A stretch of DNA of 64,000 nt from Xiphias gladius (Eukaryota; Chordata; Actinopteri; Istiophoriformes; Xiphiidae). The stretch is taken from assembly GCF_016859285.1 (NCBI RefSeq), contig NC_053422.1:8991501-9055500 (forward strand), written 5' to 3'. Shown here piece by piece: positions 36,791 through 50,100 of the stretch (its first letter is position 1; every line of letters begins with the position of its first letter). A program made the translations under genes and the position numbers. The notes under the pieces were generated by a model. That model was given only the letters and a program-made list of their open reading frames with translations. It searched no databases and was not told where the DNA came from.

Positions 36791-39464
36791 GCAATTTTTA
36801 TTTTAAGGTTTTATTTTTTATGATTACCGTGAAGTGTAACATTGGGACATAGAAATATTTTAATACCACCGAGAAAACAGTCAGATTTCATCAGTAATTA
36901 TAACAAATTGAACACATTTTCTTGCACAAACGATTTGTCCACCTAATGGCTGATTGGCCGGTAAAAATGCAGAAAAATACCTGTTAATTACCGTTAGCAG
37001 CAACCACTTACTCTTGACATTATAGTCTATAACCTGGCTGGTTACAGGTTCAGCCCCATAATAAACCCTGTACGTTGCGTCCTCCCGGTTTAAACAACTC
37101 GACGCTGACCTACATATTAGACTGACGTGGCTTGTAAATACCTTAATTATCGTTTTATCGTTGGCAAAACCGATCTATGACAGCAAGCACCCGGTGGAAC
37201 AGGAATAAAAGCCTACAAAAGGTACATTCGCTTAGAAGCAGTAAACAGAAACGGGTTTATCCATTGAATTGATTTCTATTCTAGCCTTTCCCTGTCACCA
37301 GGGACACGTGTTTTTTTTTTTTTTGCCGAAACTGTGTGTTCAGTTTCCCTCTCCTCAGCTTCGCCACGAGACCTCGTAGGTGTCGTCTGGGCCACCGGGA
37401 CTTTTTTTTCCTTCCCAAACCCACCTGTCAGAAAGTGACGAATAGCTCCGGGACTCCCGGACAGGGCAAACTGACAGCTGCCTTTAGGGTGAGGAGTATT
37501 CCGGGGTTAAGGAGGCCTGTGTCACTGCGCCCAAATTTAGGGGGGGGGGCAAACAGGTTTGCTTAAGCTTTTTTTTTTTTTTTTTTGACTTTAAGCTTGT
37601 CTTTATAGTTTCAGGCCTAACACTGGAGTTGAAGTATTACGGGAGTGGTATTAACTGTTTTTCTGTCTCCAGTAGCAGCCCGAGTGTTAAGCCGGGGTCG
37701 GCAGGGAGCTGCCCGCACATCAGCCATCCATCTCCGGTCTTATAAAACACCTACGGCCCTCACAGACACTCAGTCCGGGGGGGGGGGGGTACTGTAAATC
37801 AGGACCAAGAAAGGTGTTTAGTTGAGTCTCTAACAGCCGTGAGATTGACAGATCGGCGTGAACACGAGGCAAAAAATAAAAAAAAAATCTCGATTTCGTG
37901 ATGTCTCAGTTACTTTAGTGAGATGACACATGGACACTGGGAGCGCCAGGGACGCTGAGTCACGGAGGTGTCATCTATTGGGACGCACATGGGAAAGTCT
38001 GTACTTCAGAACGGACAGCAGTGCGCGACGCCACTGCGCTCGGCGCACTGACGCTTTTACGCACGTATACGCGCCGACACCTGGGTATACGTAGGGTCCG
38101 GGTCGATCACTGCCCCGTCCTCTTTAACCCTGTATGGCAAAAAAAAAAACAAGTCCTTATACCCACGAACGGCGCCTATATGTCCTAAAATCTGATCTCC
38201 TCGATGCAGGTACATGCGCCACCCGAGGCCACCTCCAGCGGCAATGACGCTCCCCATTGGCTGCTCTGGCGCTTAGAGGACAGAGAGGGGATGCCGAGGA
38301 GTGGACCGTCCCACATAGCTCCCCATCATTACCTGCATGTGAAGATATCTGATGAAGAGCGGCGTAACGCGGCTGTTTTTCCTTTCAACCTGCGATCGCT
38401 GAAATGCAAACACCCCCATCGCACATGTGCATTAACCCCATTCCGGCGTCTCCCCGTTATTCTTCTCACGGTTTACGTTCATTGCGTGGGAAACAAACTC
38501 CCCACGCGATAAAACGGCTCGTATTCAGAAATACAAGCCTTCTGTATATCTCGAATGGGCTGCGATGTTATAGTACGTGTTAACTGAGTTTTCCCCAGAT
38601 AAAAAATAATGATAATAATAATAATAATAATGCGGAGACCTCCCCAGATTATGTATTTCATTCGTTACCCTATTGGCTCAATCAAGCACGCACAAGGAAG
38701 TTTACACGCAAGTAACCGACTTTTCTCATATCCCTCAACAAGAGAGGAAAATCTTTTAAAAATATTTTGGTTTTTTCAATCTCAGGAGGAAAGCTGCAAT
38801 TTGGGATTTTTTTTTTTTTTTTAAAAGCCCATTGTGCTGGGGAAAGGAAAATCTATGAATTATATTGGAAGCTTGACCTCAGCCAAGCAGAAATCCAAAC
38901 GAGCCTTTCTAATTCATGTGATGTCTTTGTTAATGGGTTTTTCTTGCTGTTATTATTGCGTTTCTTTTTCGCAAACGAGGCCTGGCCTAAACTGATCTTC
39001 ACCATCTCGTGCGTCAGGGACAATCCGGCCGCCTGCTCTCGACTTTTGTACTGAGCTGTGTTTATTTTCCTCTTGCAGAGACTCTCCTTTTGCTGTTTTA
39101 TATCAAGTTACAGTATTGACGATAGAAAATTGGCTTTTAATAGGCTAGACGTTATTTGACACGTTACGCAGAGCCGACATTTATTTTTTGCTTGACTTAA
39201 ATGAACAGAAGACGGTTTAGAATTATGGTTCTAATCTACCACTGAATAAGAACAGCCACTGCTTACTGCCGAGGTCCTCTTTGATCACATAATAGGTTGG
39301 CTTTGCGTCTTCTTCTTCTTCTTCTTTTTTTTTTTTTGTGGTAGAGAAACCAAGAAAACACGCCACTTTGGGGAAGTGAACGGAGTCATAAAATGCCCCC
39401 ATGTCTACTTTAAATTTCACAATACTGTAGGAATTAACGGTTTACCACCAAATTACACTGCAAA

Positions 39465-39495
<31 letters not shown>

Positions 39496-40200
39496 TCCAC
39501 TTAGCAAATCCTTAAATCTCTTTCCCTGTAAACATGTAGGTTTCGGTTGGTTTTCATAGGTGTTGGTCGTTGTTAATACTTATTTTTATTGAGGCGGTTC
39601 CGTCCACGAAACAAGTGAAGCAGTTAACAAGGGACGCAATCCCCCCCTACGGGGTCTCTTTTTTATTTGTTAGCCTCGAGCAAAAAGCCACATTTTAACT
39701 GTGGAAAACAGGTTCATTTCCTGTAAGGCAGTTCTGTCGGTGGCCTAGGCCGAGAGGTGGGATATTCCAGACCCTGTGACCCGCGTAGGTCCTGCGTTCG
39801 CGTTTGACAAACCAACGGATCCAAGGAGATTTAAGGTTTTAAAAAAAAAAAAGTGAAATAAACAGCTGGCTGCCTGACGCGTGCGCGTATGTCCCCTGCT
39901 CTCTCCGCACCGCAGCTCACAAATGTCTATTGACACGTGGAATTATGCTCGTAGCCAAATATCCATGTGCATACACTGGGCCCCGTTCGGTTCCTATTCG
40001 CATGGATGTTATTCCATCGATTACTTCAAATGACGAGAGCTCTGCAGACTGAGGGAAAAACCCGTACAGGTCCCCCTCAGCGACACTGAGCTTTTTCTGG
40101 TCGGGTCGCAAATACTGGTGATATTAGCAGAAAAATGATCACAAGCAACACAGGTTATATGTTAAAAAAAAAATTACAGAAATCACAAATTACACGTGGA
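36790..40200. other. Spacer downstream of nkx3-2, candidate regulatory DNA
   Basis: No gene is seen. There are poly-G runs (about 37541 and 37776-37788), an (AT)n tract (about 39472-39496) and several CpG-containing unique stretches (37990-38120, 38200-38520, 38840-39060 and 39870-40100). They lack repeat signatures and contain TAAT-type sites. Enhancers of nkx3-2 would be expected in this block, but conservation cannot be judged from one sequence. Confidence 0.4.
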
Positions 40201-40379
40201 TTTATTTATTTATTTTTAATTATTTTCTCATTTTCAGTGTACTTTCGTGGAGCCATTGAGCCTTAATGTAGATTTACACCTAACTGTGACAGGGTACAAG
40301 GTCCGACACTTTTCCCCCTTCCGTCCATGTGAACTCATTCATTTGTGTCTATGTCCATTCGGCCCCACAAGCGTTTTAG

Positions 40380-40700
40380 GTTCCGCGCTGCTGAGGCGGT
40401 CAAGCGCACTCTCCAATCGGGGCGGTGACCGATCAGCTGATCGCAGCCGCAGGATGAACCAGCGACAACGAACTCCCCACGACGACCTTTGAGAAAGCAG
40501 TTAGACTTCCGGTCGGGAAGCTGTCAATCACACCCCCGTGAGCGTTTTTCGCAGTGTACCGACCCCGACGGTCGCGTCCACCTGCTTCAAAGTGGCCCAG
40601 GTGCAAATTCCTCCTCATCCCCCCGTGTTGCGGCGGCATCCTCCCCCCCCTGCAGGGACGAGCACCGCGGTCCAAGTCCTGGTTTGTAAAACGCCACGGG
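40380..40700. promoter_or_regulatory. CpG-rich promoter-like patch
   Basis: A CCAAT box directly abutting a GC box (CCAATCGGGGCGG, about 40413-40425) sits in a patch with many CpG dinucleotides. No convincing ORF follows on either strand. It could be the promoter of an unannotated non-coding RNA or a CpG-rich enhancer. Confidence 0.3.
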
Positions 40701-41056
40701 GAGTCTTCCGTGGAAATATGACAAAACACATAACAAGAAGACCCAGTACCAAACATAATCCCACGACGGAGGGGACTTGGAAACGGGTTAAAAACACAAG
40801 AAAACTTTTCATTACATTTTTTTTTTTTTTTTTTTTTACGCGCACATTAATTAGATCTCGGTCGACATAATACATTGTCTTTATAAACTGCTCAACATCA
40901 CATTCAGTCAGACCTCACGCAGTTGAGAAAAGGTGTATATAGTGAGATAGCCTGTAGCTTTTAATGCTAAATTATTGTACAAAATCATGTGTCCTTATCT
41001 TCCTGTTTAATGACTGTAACCTATTGACACAAAGCTTTATCCTTGTGAATCCTAAT

Positions 41057-41058
41057 TA

Positions 41059-41091
<33 letters not shown>
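41057..41091. repeat. (TTA)n microsatellite
   Basis: About eleven TTA units lie in the spacer between nkx3-2 and rab28. Confidence 0.9.
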
Positions 41092-41093
<2 letters not shown>

Positions 41094-42132
41094 TTTTGAC
41101 TTTACTGAATAGTTTTGGTGTATAATTTTGGTGCAATGTATGTTTAATCTTGTGGACTCCAAACTGAAAACATGCACAGTAATTTAAAAAGTTAAGAATA
41201 AAGTACATTTTGTCCCAGTGGTGCCACATTTTGCTTATGTTTATATTAAACATTTAGTCTTGAACTACTTGGGGGAATAATTTACAAATACACTGGAGAG
41301 ACAAGTCACAATACAACTGTATTAAACATTTTCTAATTTTGTCACTTTATCCAAGATAAATTAGCCAATAGCAGCCACAGTTCATTTGGTAAATAGATCA
41401 GTGTGTCATCTAGAGCAATCAAATTACACAGCTGGTAAGGTATTTCTCTTAACTGTGGCGGACTGAGGGTCTGTTTGGCTGTGAACTAGGTAGTGGGAGA
41501 AAATAAAATAGGTATATCTGTGAACAGGGTGCCTCAGGAATAACGTTAACATTTGAATACTTGTCTGTAATGGTCTACAGTGGTTTAAGTGTAAAACAAT
41601 CCTTGGTGGTGGCTGTAGGTGTTTGTTGGCTGTCTTCCGACTTTACAGGTTAACCGCCGAGATCTGTGTGTTCATTCAGGTGAACCAAAATCCTAGTCAT
41701 CATGGTCGGCTCCCCCAATAACAGCCTTTACAGTTCGGTATAACCTATAGTGCCTGTTTGAGTGTGTGTGTACATGCATGCCTGTGCATGTGTGTGGGTT
41801 GAAAGAAAGACAGCCCATAAGGTGACAACACCAGGACGAGTAAAGCATAGTGCTGTTGGAAGTATATTATAAATATTTTTGTTATAGATATCGATAACTC
41901 TCAAAATGAGTTTTCAGATAATAGTCAAAATATAATATGCTTGATAGTAAACTAATATGAACTATAATAATATGATATTAATATAATATTATTATATTAA
42001 ATAGATTTCTGTCTACTAGTCTATTCATGGAAGAAATATATTCATATACTCAGTCGATAGGAATTCCAGATAATGCACAGAGAACACACACATATATTAT
42101 ATGTATATTTAGGTTCAAATGAAAGGATATCC

Positions 42133-42138
<6 letters not shown>

Positions 42139-42197
<59 letters not shown>
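42139..42197. repeat. (GT)n(GA)n microsatellite
   Basis: About 23 GT units are followed by several GA units. Confidence 0.95.
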
Positions 42198-42267
42198 AAA
42201 AATAGAGAAAAGGGATCAGGATTTAATATCTAATTAATATCTAATCTAATTTTAAATAGGGCACTTG

Positions 42268-43600
42268 TAGAAGAAGTATTCTGATCGTTTATGTAAGTAA
42301 AAGCAGTAACACCACATTATAAAAAATATTGTATAAAATATTCTATCACTAGTAAAAGTCCTGCATTCAAAATCGTATTAAAGTTGAAGTTACTAGGGAC
42401 CATTAACCAGGGCTGGATTACCAATTGCCCAAAGCGGGCAATTGTCCAGGGGCCACAGACCCACAGGGGCCTCAAGAGCCTCAGGTTCAGTCCATATCAT
42501 TTCTGTCTACATAATTTGATTAATTAAATTTAAAAAGAAAAACATTTGCAGCACTGAAGTTCATTATTAACTACAACAGGTCTCCATGCTCCATCTTCCA
42601 GCCTGGTCTTGTAGAGGGACTCTGTATCAGAGTTTAGTTTTAACACCTTTATTGTTTTAGTTCATATTTTGCTCACTTGTTGTAAAGTTGTGTTTTATCA
42701 AAGTGCTACCATTGTTTCTGTTTTTCATATAATTTACACACACAAAAACCTCGGGCAAGGTAGTGTTGCAGCATAATAGGAAGACTTTCAGGTTGCAACC
42801 GACAATTATTTTCATTATCAGTATGTCTGAAAATTATTTTCTTTAATAATCGATTGATTGTTCAGTGTAAAAAGGGAAAGAAAATAGGGAGAAAAAGCCC
42901 GTCATTATTCCCTGAGGTCCAAATTAACATATTTAAACTGCACTTTTTGTCAATTCCTTGAAAAAAAAGTGGAGTTTAGGATCCCAGAAAAGCAGCATTT
43001 TAGAAGCTGGTACTTGTGAATTTCCAGCATATTTGCTTGAAAAAAGACTGATGATTAATCATTAATTGAAATTGGTGCCATTTTATTTTTCTTTCAGACA
43101 ATTACTTTATTAATCAATTAATCATTTCTGCTCTACAGTACTGGATGATTTCTGGGTGTCTGGGGAAATAATGAAAGGGTCATGCACAGTGGATGTCAAT
43201 AGGGGTCCAACAACACATTTTTGACCCGGGGACCCCTTAGGAGGCTAATCCAGCCTTGCCATTAGCAAAATGTATATGTAATATGTATCAAAAGTAAAAC
43301 AACTCCTCACGTAGAATGGCCCCTCACGCAAATTATCATTTTATTGGATTATTGTTAATGCTGCATTAACAAATAAGCAGCATTGTGATGTTGTAGCTGT
43401 TCAAGGTGAAGCTGGTAATGTACAGCAATGCATCATATTTTATAAACTGATAATAGATAATATTTTGTGTGTAAACTCTGATCCTGCACTATAGTTGTTA
43501 AGTAATAGTCAAAAGTACAACATTTCCCCCGGAGTTTAGTGGAGTAGAAGTATAACATTGTATCTAAAGTAAACAGTTACTTTAAATTTTACTTTTTTAA
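42268..43600. mobile_element. MITE-like element split by a nested insertion
   Basis: The left part (42268-42399) has AGAAGAAGTATTCTGATC and AGTAAAAGTCCTGCATTC. The right part (43267-43600) has AGAATGGCCCC, TAAGCAGCATTGTGATGTTG and TAGTGGAGTAGAAGTA. Together these are one copy of the same family as 29974-30498. The intervening 851 bp are a separate transposon. Confidence 0.75.
42408..43258. mobile_element. Non-autonomous hAT-like transposon, 851 bp
   Basis: Terminal inverted repeats are CAGGGCTGGATTA (42408-42420) and TAATCCAGCCTTG (43246-43258), a 12/13 match. They are flanked by 8-bp target-site duplications CCATTAAC (42400-42407) and CCATTAGC (43259-43266), one mismatch. An 8-bp duplication with CAGGG ends is the hAT signature. 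The interior carries a degenerate ATTAATCGATT-type repeat (about 42790-43140) and no transposase. Confidence 0.8.
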
Positions 43601-43719
43601 GATTTGTTACTTTTATTCAGATAATTTTGGGCCTATTTTTTTTTTTTTACTTCTTTTTTTTCAAATTTTTATTTTCTTGCGGTTCCTATGTTTTTATATA
43701 CTCACTTTGACCTCTGTTA

Positions 43720-44125
43720 CCGTGGCAACTGCTACGCGTCACACACCCGGGACGCAACCACACGAGCGGTGACTGGGTTTCCGGTTCTGCTATTTTCCCG
43801 TGAAAAGGCGAAGGTCTTCGTGGCGATTAAGAAGACATTTACAAACTGAAATGCCAAACCGTTACCTACGGCTCGTTTTTCGGTAGCTCGTAACCCTCGT
43901 TTTAAACGAAAAAAATCGGTGGACGTCACGGCGGCCGCGTGTGAGTGGATCACGCCGACCGGAGCAGCAGCCTGTGTTGGTAGAGTCAAAATGGCGTCGG
44001 TTTGCACACTCGACGCCCTTTTAATCCATCTGTGATTATCCAGATAGCTAGATTGAGCAACCGGTGACTAGTTTTGTAGTATTTCGGATTTACACACTGA
44101 TCCAGTCGGTGCAAACTTTAGCGTC
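43720..44125 (+). promoter_or_regulatory. rab28: rab28 promoter and 5' leader
   Basis: This is a CpG-rich stretch immediately upstream of the rab28 start codon. It contains AAAATGGCG at 43988-43996, a match to the YY1 core commonly placed just downstream of transcription starts. No TATA box was seen. The boundaries are approximate. Confidence 0.5.
43991..44035 (+). CDS. Upstream ORF in the rab28 leader (14 codons)
   Basis: ATG at 43991 has a favourable context (A at -3, G at +4). It opens MASVCTLDALLIHL and stops at 44033-44035, 91 nt before the rab28 ATG. The same ATG lies inside the YY1-like motif, so the element may be selected as a DNA site rather than as an ORF. Confidence 0.3.
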   Translation: MASVCTLDALLIHL

Positions 44126-47100
44126 ATGTCGGACTCGGAGGACGACAGCCAGGACAGGCAGCTTAAAATTGTTGTGATTGGAGACGGTGCGTGTGGGAAG
44201 GTGAGACCATCACATACATACACTCGCATCTGACACGAACACAACACAACTGAAGAAGAAAGGTTTTCAAGTATACATTCTCCACATAGAGGATTTTAGC
44301 GTGTTATTGTCTGTTTTAGTTAGTGTCCTGCTCTCTGCGTTGCTCATCCTGATGCTCGCACGGGCTCCCCAGTCACCATGGCGACCGACGCTTATATAGC
44401 TAAGCCGGCTAGGAGCTAACAACATCAATGACTAACAATCACAGCAAGACAGTGGTGGAAGATGTATTCAGACCCTTTACTTCTGTAAAGGTACCGTCTG
44501 TGTAAAAATACTCAATTTCAAGTACAAGTCCTGAATTCAATTCCCCACTACTTAAGTGGTAAAGTGTTTTCAGCTAAACGTAATTGAAGTATACAAAGTA
44601 AAAGTACTCGTCCAGTAGTAAAATGTCCTCTGTGACTGATGTATTTCATATTGTCTGGGTCCATACTTTCTTGATTTTTTTTTTTTAGAAGTGAAAATAA
44701 GTAAATACAACCCCTGTAGCAAACAGCAAAAAACAAGCCACGAAGTTAAAAAATAGAAAAAAAGAAATTAAACGGCAATTGTTGCATGTGCAAAAGCTTG
44801 AGCTAGCTACTAACTGTACTAAGTAACCCCCCCTTTAATCGATATCACAGCTTGCAAATGCTTTCTATTATTCATTTGGAAATTCATGGTTCAATCTTTT
44901 ATTGTTGTAATTTGTACACATACACACCAACAGTCACTGATATACACTCAATGGGCGGTGTATTAAGTACAGCTAGCTACAACTAATGGGAGTCTATAAC
45001 AGCAGTCCTGCAGTAAATCCTCCCTCACAAAGGTTCTAATGTCCAGTTTGCATTGAAACTGTTTTAGAGAGGTGTTGATTCAGCTTCATGATCATTTTGG
45101 AGGCTGTAGTTTGTGGTGCTATTGAATTTTATTGCGTATTGTATTTTAATGTATTGTGAAACATCTCTCTGTATAATGCAACGCAGTTCAGCAGCGACAT
45201 AGACAACATCTTACAGATCCAGAGTTACAGATTTTCAGTGATGTTCAAGTCAGAGGACTATGAGGGCCATTCCAAAAGCCTCAGCTTGTGCTTCTTGAAG
45301 TGGTTCATGGTGGATTTTGAGGTCTGCTTCGGATCATTGTGCTGTTATGTTGTTGTAGTTTCTTGACTGACTACATGACATTTGCATCCAGAATTTGCTG
45401 ATATTTAGTAGAATCCATTCTTCCCCATATCCATGCAACGTTTCCTGTGTCACTGGTTGCCACACAAACCCAAATAATAATATTTACATGTCCATGCTTA
45501 ACAGTTGGCAAAGGGGGGGGACTTATCACTATCAGCAGTGCAACATACTTGAATTGTGATACTTGCCTAACACACAGACACTGTTTTTATTAATGTAATT
45601 TTTAACAGAACATATGCGTTTCACTCCTTCTGTCTCAGCAATTTACTCCTACTTAGAAATATTCATTAGCATTGGAAACCTTATGTGGATTAATATGAGG
45701 GTTATTTAATGGCACTAAGGATTGACAAGGAGAGGTTATTTTTTTTATTAATTACCATTTTTTTTTTTTAAAAAAGGAGTAATGATAGACCCTTACTTTT
45801 GTCAAAATGGTGAGTGACTGATCATTACAGCCATTCTAAATGTGCTGTTTTACATAAAACCTTTCTTTTATACAGACCGATATAAGGAATTGTTTGCAGG
45901 ACTTCCTGTGTTGGTAACCTTACCTTAATTCAACAGGTTGGATTGGTTGTGTAAGTTTTAACCAACAAGAGGAGACACTCAGACTCATAAGATTATGGGG
46001 AAAAAGTCCATATGATGGATGGAGGTTGACAAGCTTTCACTTGGGAACTTGCAGCTTAATAAACATTTGCAGTGAGAGTCATGTAAGGTGAAAGATTCTA
46101 ACAGTCTGCAGCAAACTTTGTATTTTATTCCTTTTATTGCCTAGCCCTGGCTTTTACTGTGGCTAAATAGCCATTTATTTTTCATGAAATTAATTAATGT
46201 AACAGTTTGTTACTTGCTAAACTAGCAAATGTTAAGCAACTCATTTTAGCACAAATAAGATAATACAAAAACAGTGCGATGATTTAATTACAAAAATCTG
46301 ACATTATGCCTGACCACAAGTCTGAGCTGCCAGTAAGTCCTTTGAAACTGATGTATAAGTACATTTGTAAATTTACATATTAAATAATATAGTTTTCCTC
46401 AGGTTACTCATTCACACTGATCTTGGGTTGGTCATGGGTAGGGCATAGCCTAAATGAGGTCAAGGGATTTTTATCTCAGTCAGAGCTTCAGGTAATTGAA
46501 TGTTTGATAAGAGAGAGTATAGAATGACAAGATATAAGAAAACCCTTAACCCAAGCTCTACATAATAGACAGATGAATAACATTACAATAACAATAACAC
46601 TCTAATTTAAATAACTCAGTATCAATCACACATTCTAATGACTGCATGCTAAAGCAACTAACTAACTAATCATGAAATACAAGAGCTACTTTTTATCTAA
46701 ATCACACACAAAAAACTTTTTTTTATCAATTTCAGGTCAATCCTGTAAATCCAGTGGCGTGTTTTACAAAGTTGATGGACATCTGTAGTTCCGATTCCCT
46801 CTCAAAGATAGCATAATGGACTTAAATCTGGCACCAATCCGTTGTTTTAAACCTATTAAGTCTACCCAGCCCTTAATCCATGTTGCATGTGCTATTGAAC
46901 GTAGTTGTGGGCTATTTGCCTGTGGTGCTGTGTTTTATAGTAGCTGAGCCCATAGGCTTACACTGTGAAGAAATTATATGTTGTTATTTGATTTTGCTTT
47001 TATCTGCCATTTTAATTTTGGTTACTTATCCAAAGGTGCCTGCTTAAATTATTGCTAGGAAGCCCATGTATGTGTAGGGCTAATGGTTATTATATCAAGT

Positions 47101-50100
47101 AGGCATACTGATTTTCAATAGCTTGCCCTAGCCCTGCATCCATCAGCCATCTAAATTCAGAATTCTATACCCAAATTGCACAGACAATAAGTAACACATC
47201 TGAGGAAAACACATATCATAGCATCACATAACATTTCCCTTTTAGAATAGTTTGTTTAAATGAAATGCTTCTTGTAATTGTTTTGAGTAGGACGTATAGT
47301 TGGATGATGAATTTTCACAGTCCCTGCATTTGTTTTACTTCTCTGGGCTGCTGCTGCTGCTCAGTGAACTCAGGGTAAAACACTGCACTGCACAGTACTG
47401 TACAGTATTACACTGATTATGATAATTGATAAAGGAAGGCTACAGTTTGCTTAGCCAGTCTTGCAGCTGGAGGATGTTTTCCATCAGTATACCTCTCTTC
47501 TCCTGGCCGAGGAAACCTGTATGCATTTGGCTCCAGGGTGAGGCTACATTTAAGAAAATTATGTCTGGACAACTCTTATGAGAGATGTTACTATTTTGTC
47601 ATTTGATTGAATAAAATAACACTGGGAAGGGATTCGTGTATGAAAACTTTGCTTTATGTATGTCTGAACTGTGAGCAAATATACCTTTTTCTTACTGCAT
47701 TGTCTCTGTCTTTGTTAAATCAACTCAATGCCCTAGGGTGATCTCATGGATTGCTGTTAGTCCCGGTTCCCTTTCACAACCACTGAACTGTATCCTGCAG
47801 TATGTTAATTATAATAATATAAAAGATGTAGATTGAAAAGCTCTTACTTACATCCACAACAGTGGAGTTTTTTCCCTAGTCATAGTAAACAATTATTTGC
47901 AGCAAAGCAAGAACATTGTCATGACAATTTTAGCCACGTTTCTTCTTCACTGCATATCCAGTCCCCGGATGAATGAGTCTGAATGTAAGGGAGGGACGTC
48001 AAGTGCTTCTCAGCTACACGTCCCCTTTCGTAACTAATCTCTCCTTCCTCTGGGAGAAAGAAAATGAATGTAGCAGTAATAGTGAGACCCAATGAGAAAA
48101 ATGAATGTTCTCATTCTGGAAAGTCGACATTTTCTTTTTGGGGTGGGTAGGAGGGAGGGAGGGTGCAGAGAACACACACAACTCAGTTCCCAGTAGATAC
48201 GCTACATTAATAACCCTCCTCACACTGCTGCCAGGTGTCAACTCGTCACTGTCTGAATGACTTACCTGCTTGTCTGTTTTGGGCAGAAAACGGGAGCCCT
48301 GCCCCCCATTTTGAGTAGGCACCACTGACTGACATCTTGAATGCCGTTTCCCCCCTTATTAATGTCAATTTGCTCAGCAAATTGCAATCGGATCAGTTTT
48401 TCTTGGACAGCATTTTCGGTGGTATTTTTGCTTGTGGTTGGTTGTCCATTCAGAAATATAGGGAGATGTGGGAAGGCTTGTCCACCTGAGCGAGATGTTT
48501 TTAAAATATGGTGGCTCACATTTAGCCAGGCTCTTAAGGCGCTGCGCCTAACTTATACACAGGTCTATTTTTCAACCAGAGTTATAAGTCACTCATTTTT
48601 TTCTGACTCTTTGCGATTCTCTGACCCATAGGGTAAACAGGAGTCTTTAGGTACAGGTCCTGTACATTAATGTATACTGTATCCCAGCAATGTTCTTTAC
48701 AGTCAAACTCTTCATCAGAATAAAAACATTTATCTGTCATGACTGTTTAAGAAGAATAAATAGCCAGTCCTGATACCATGCTGCAAAAATGCATGGCCTC
48801 TCTCATATGAGTTGCATCACATGGACATAGTCAGCTTGCCATATTTTTTTTCCCTCGCTCTCAGTTTCGTGTTTCAGTAGAACTTCCCCCATTTCCCGGC
48901 ACTGGTATCATTGGTGACCCTGTGCTTTTCTCTGTTTGAGTGTCAGGATTACGCCAGCTTTTACATTCGCTGGTTAGTTCCAGTTGTACGGTGGAAAAAA
49001 AGGTCTACGTTGAAGGAGGAGAGCCAAGCTACTGGAATGCCAAGACAAATGGCCGACTGGGCCAACGTGAGCATGTGGAATACATTTTTGCTGTCCAAGC
49101 TTGTTATTCCTGTGTTGTCAGTGATTGTTTGGGCTACTTAAATGGCCGATTTTCTCCTTGTTGCGTCAGTCACCTCCAGTAATTTTTCAGTCACTCTTGA
49201 GCCTGTGACATGCTCTGCAGGCTGTGACTAAAAAAGTTTGTAGGGTAGCGAACTTAGGTGGATAAAACTTTATTATGCACCTCCAAGGACATGTTTATCA
49301 AGAAAGCCATTGGCAAACGTCAGGATTACATATTAAATAGGATTAACTAAAAGATTACATTTAAAAATCCAAGATGGGACAAACATAGCTATTTTATATT
49401 AAAAGTAGCATCGCAAATCAGTACCTCAAGAAAGCAAAACAGACTTGTTTACTTGAACAAGATTTGGGTAAACCATGATAAGGGGCTTCTTAATTATATT
49501 ACACTTTGCCTTCCCTGGAGTAATTTGAAAGAAATCCAGTCTTATTTGAAACATTATTTGGCTAAACCTAAACCTTCTGCGCATGAATAGTAGGAAGATA
49601 AGGGCACAGGCTCAAGTGAAAGCTTAGTGGACTGAAAGAAAGAATTTAGCTTTAAATCCTCTAACCCTTAATGATTGTCAAGTACCACATTAAAATGCAT
49701 TTGCTGCCACATGAACACTCAGGGAATCCCATTGCTTCACTTCTCTGTTGTGTTTATGTAAGCACACTGCTCTAAAGATAGCTAATAGACATTCAGCACT
49801 TCAGCTTCAGCATTTTTTTCCTATCGTCATCCATCAAAATGAATTAAACTTGGCATGTCAAGCCTGTGCTATGAATTCCCATGGATTTCAGGAGAGCCCC
49901 ATAACATGCTATTTTTTTTCCTCCTCAAACACAACAGTGACAGTGATGGAGGTTTTATAATTTGTGGCAATTATTAGGTCTGCAGTCTGGAGACATGACA
50001 CATACTCCGACACCTGTTTTTGTAATTCACGTTGATTTTCACTGTCACAACTGTGGCTGAGTAGTGAGACGGCGGAGGGGGCAGACAATTACATCAGCGT

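Noticed and set aside
48014-48631. Overlapping ORFs on both strands in rab28 intron 1
   Set aside because: Short, unrelated to any family I recognise, and without splice-site or repeat context.
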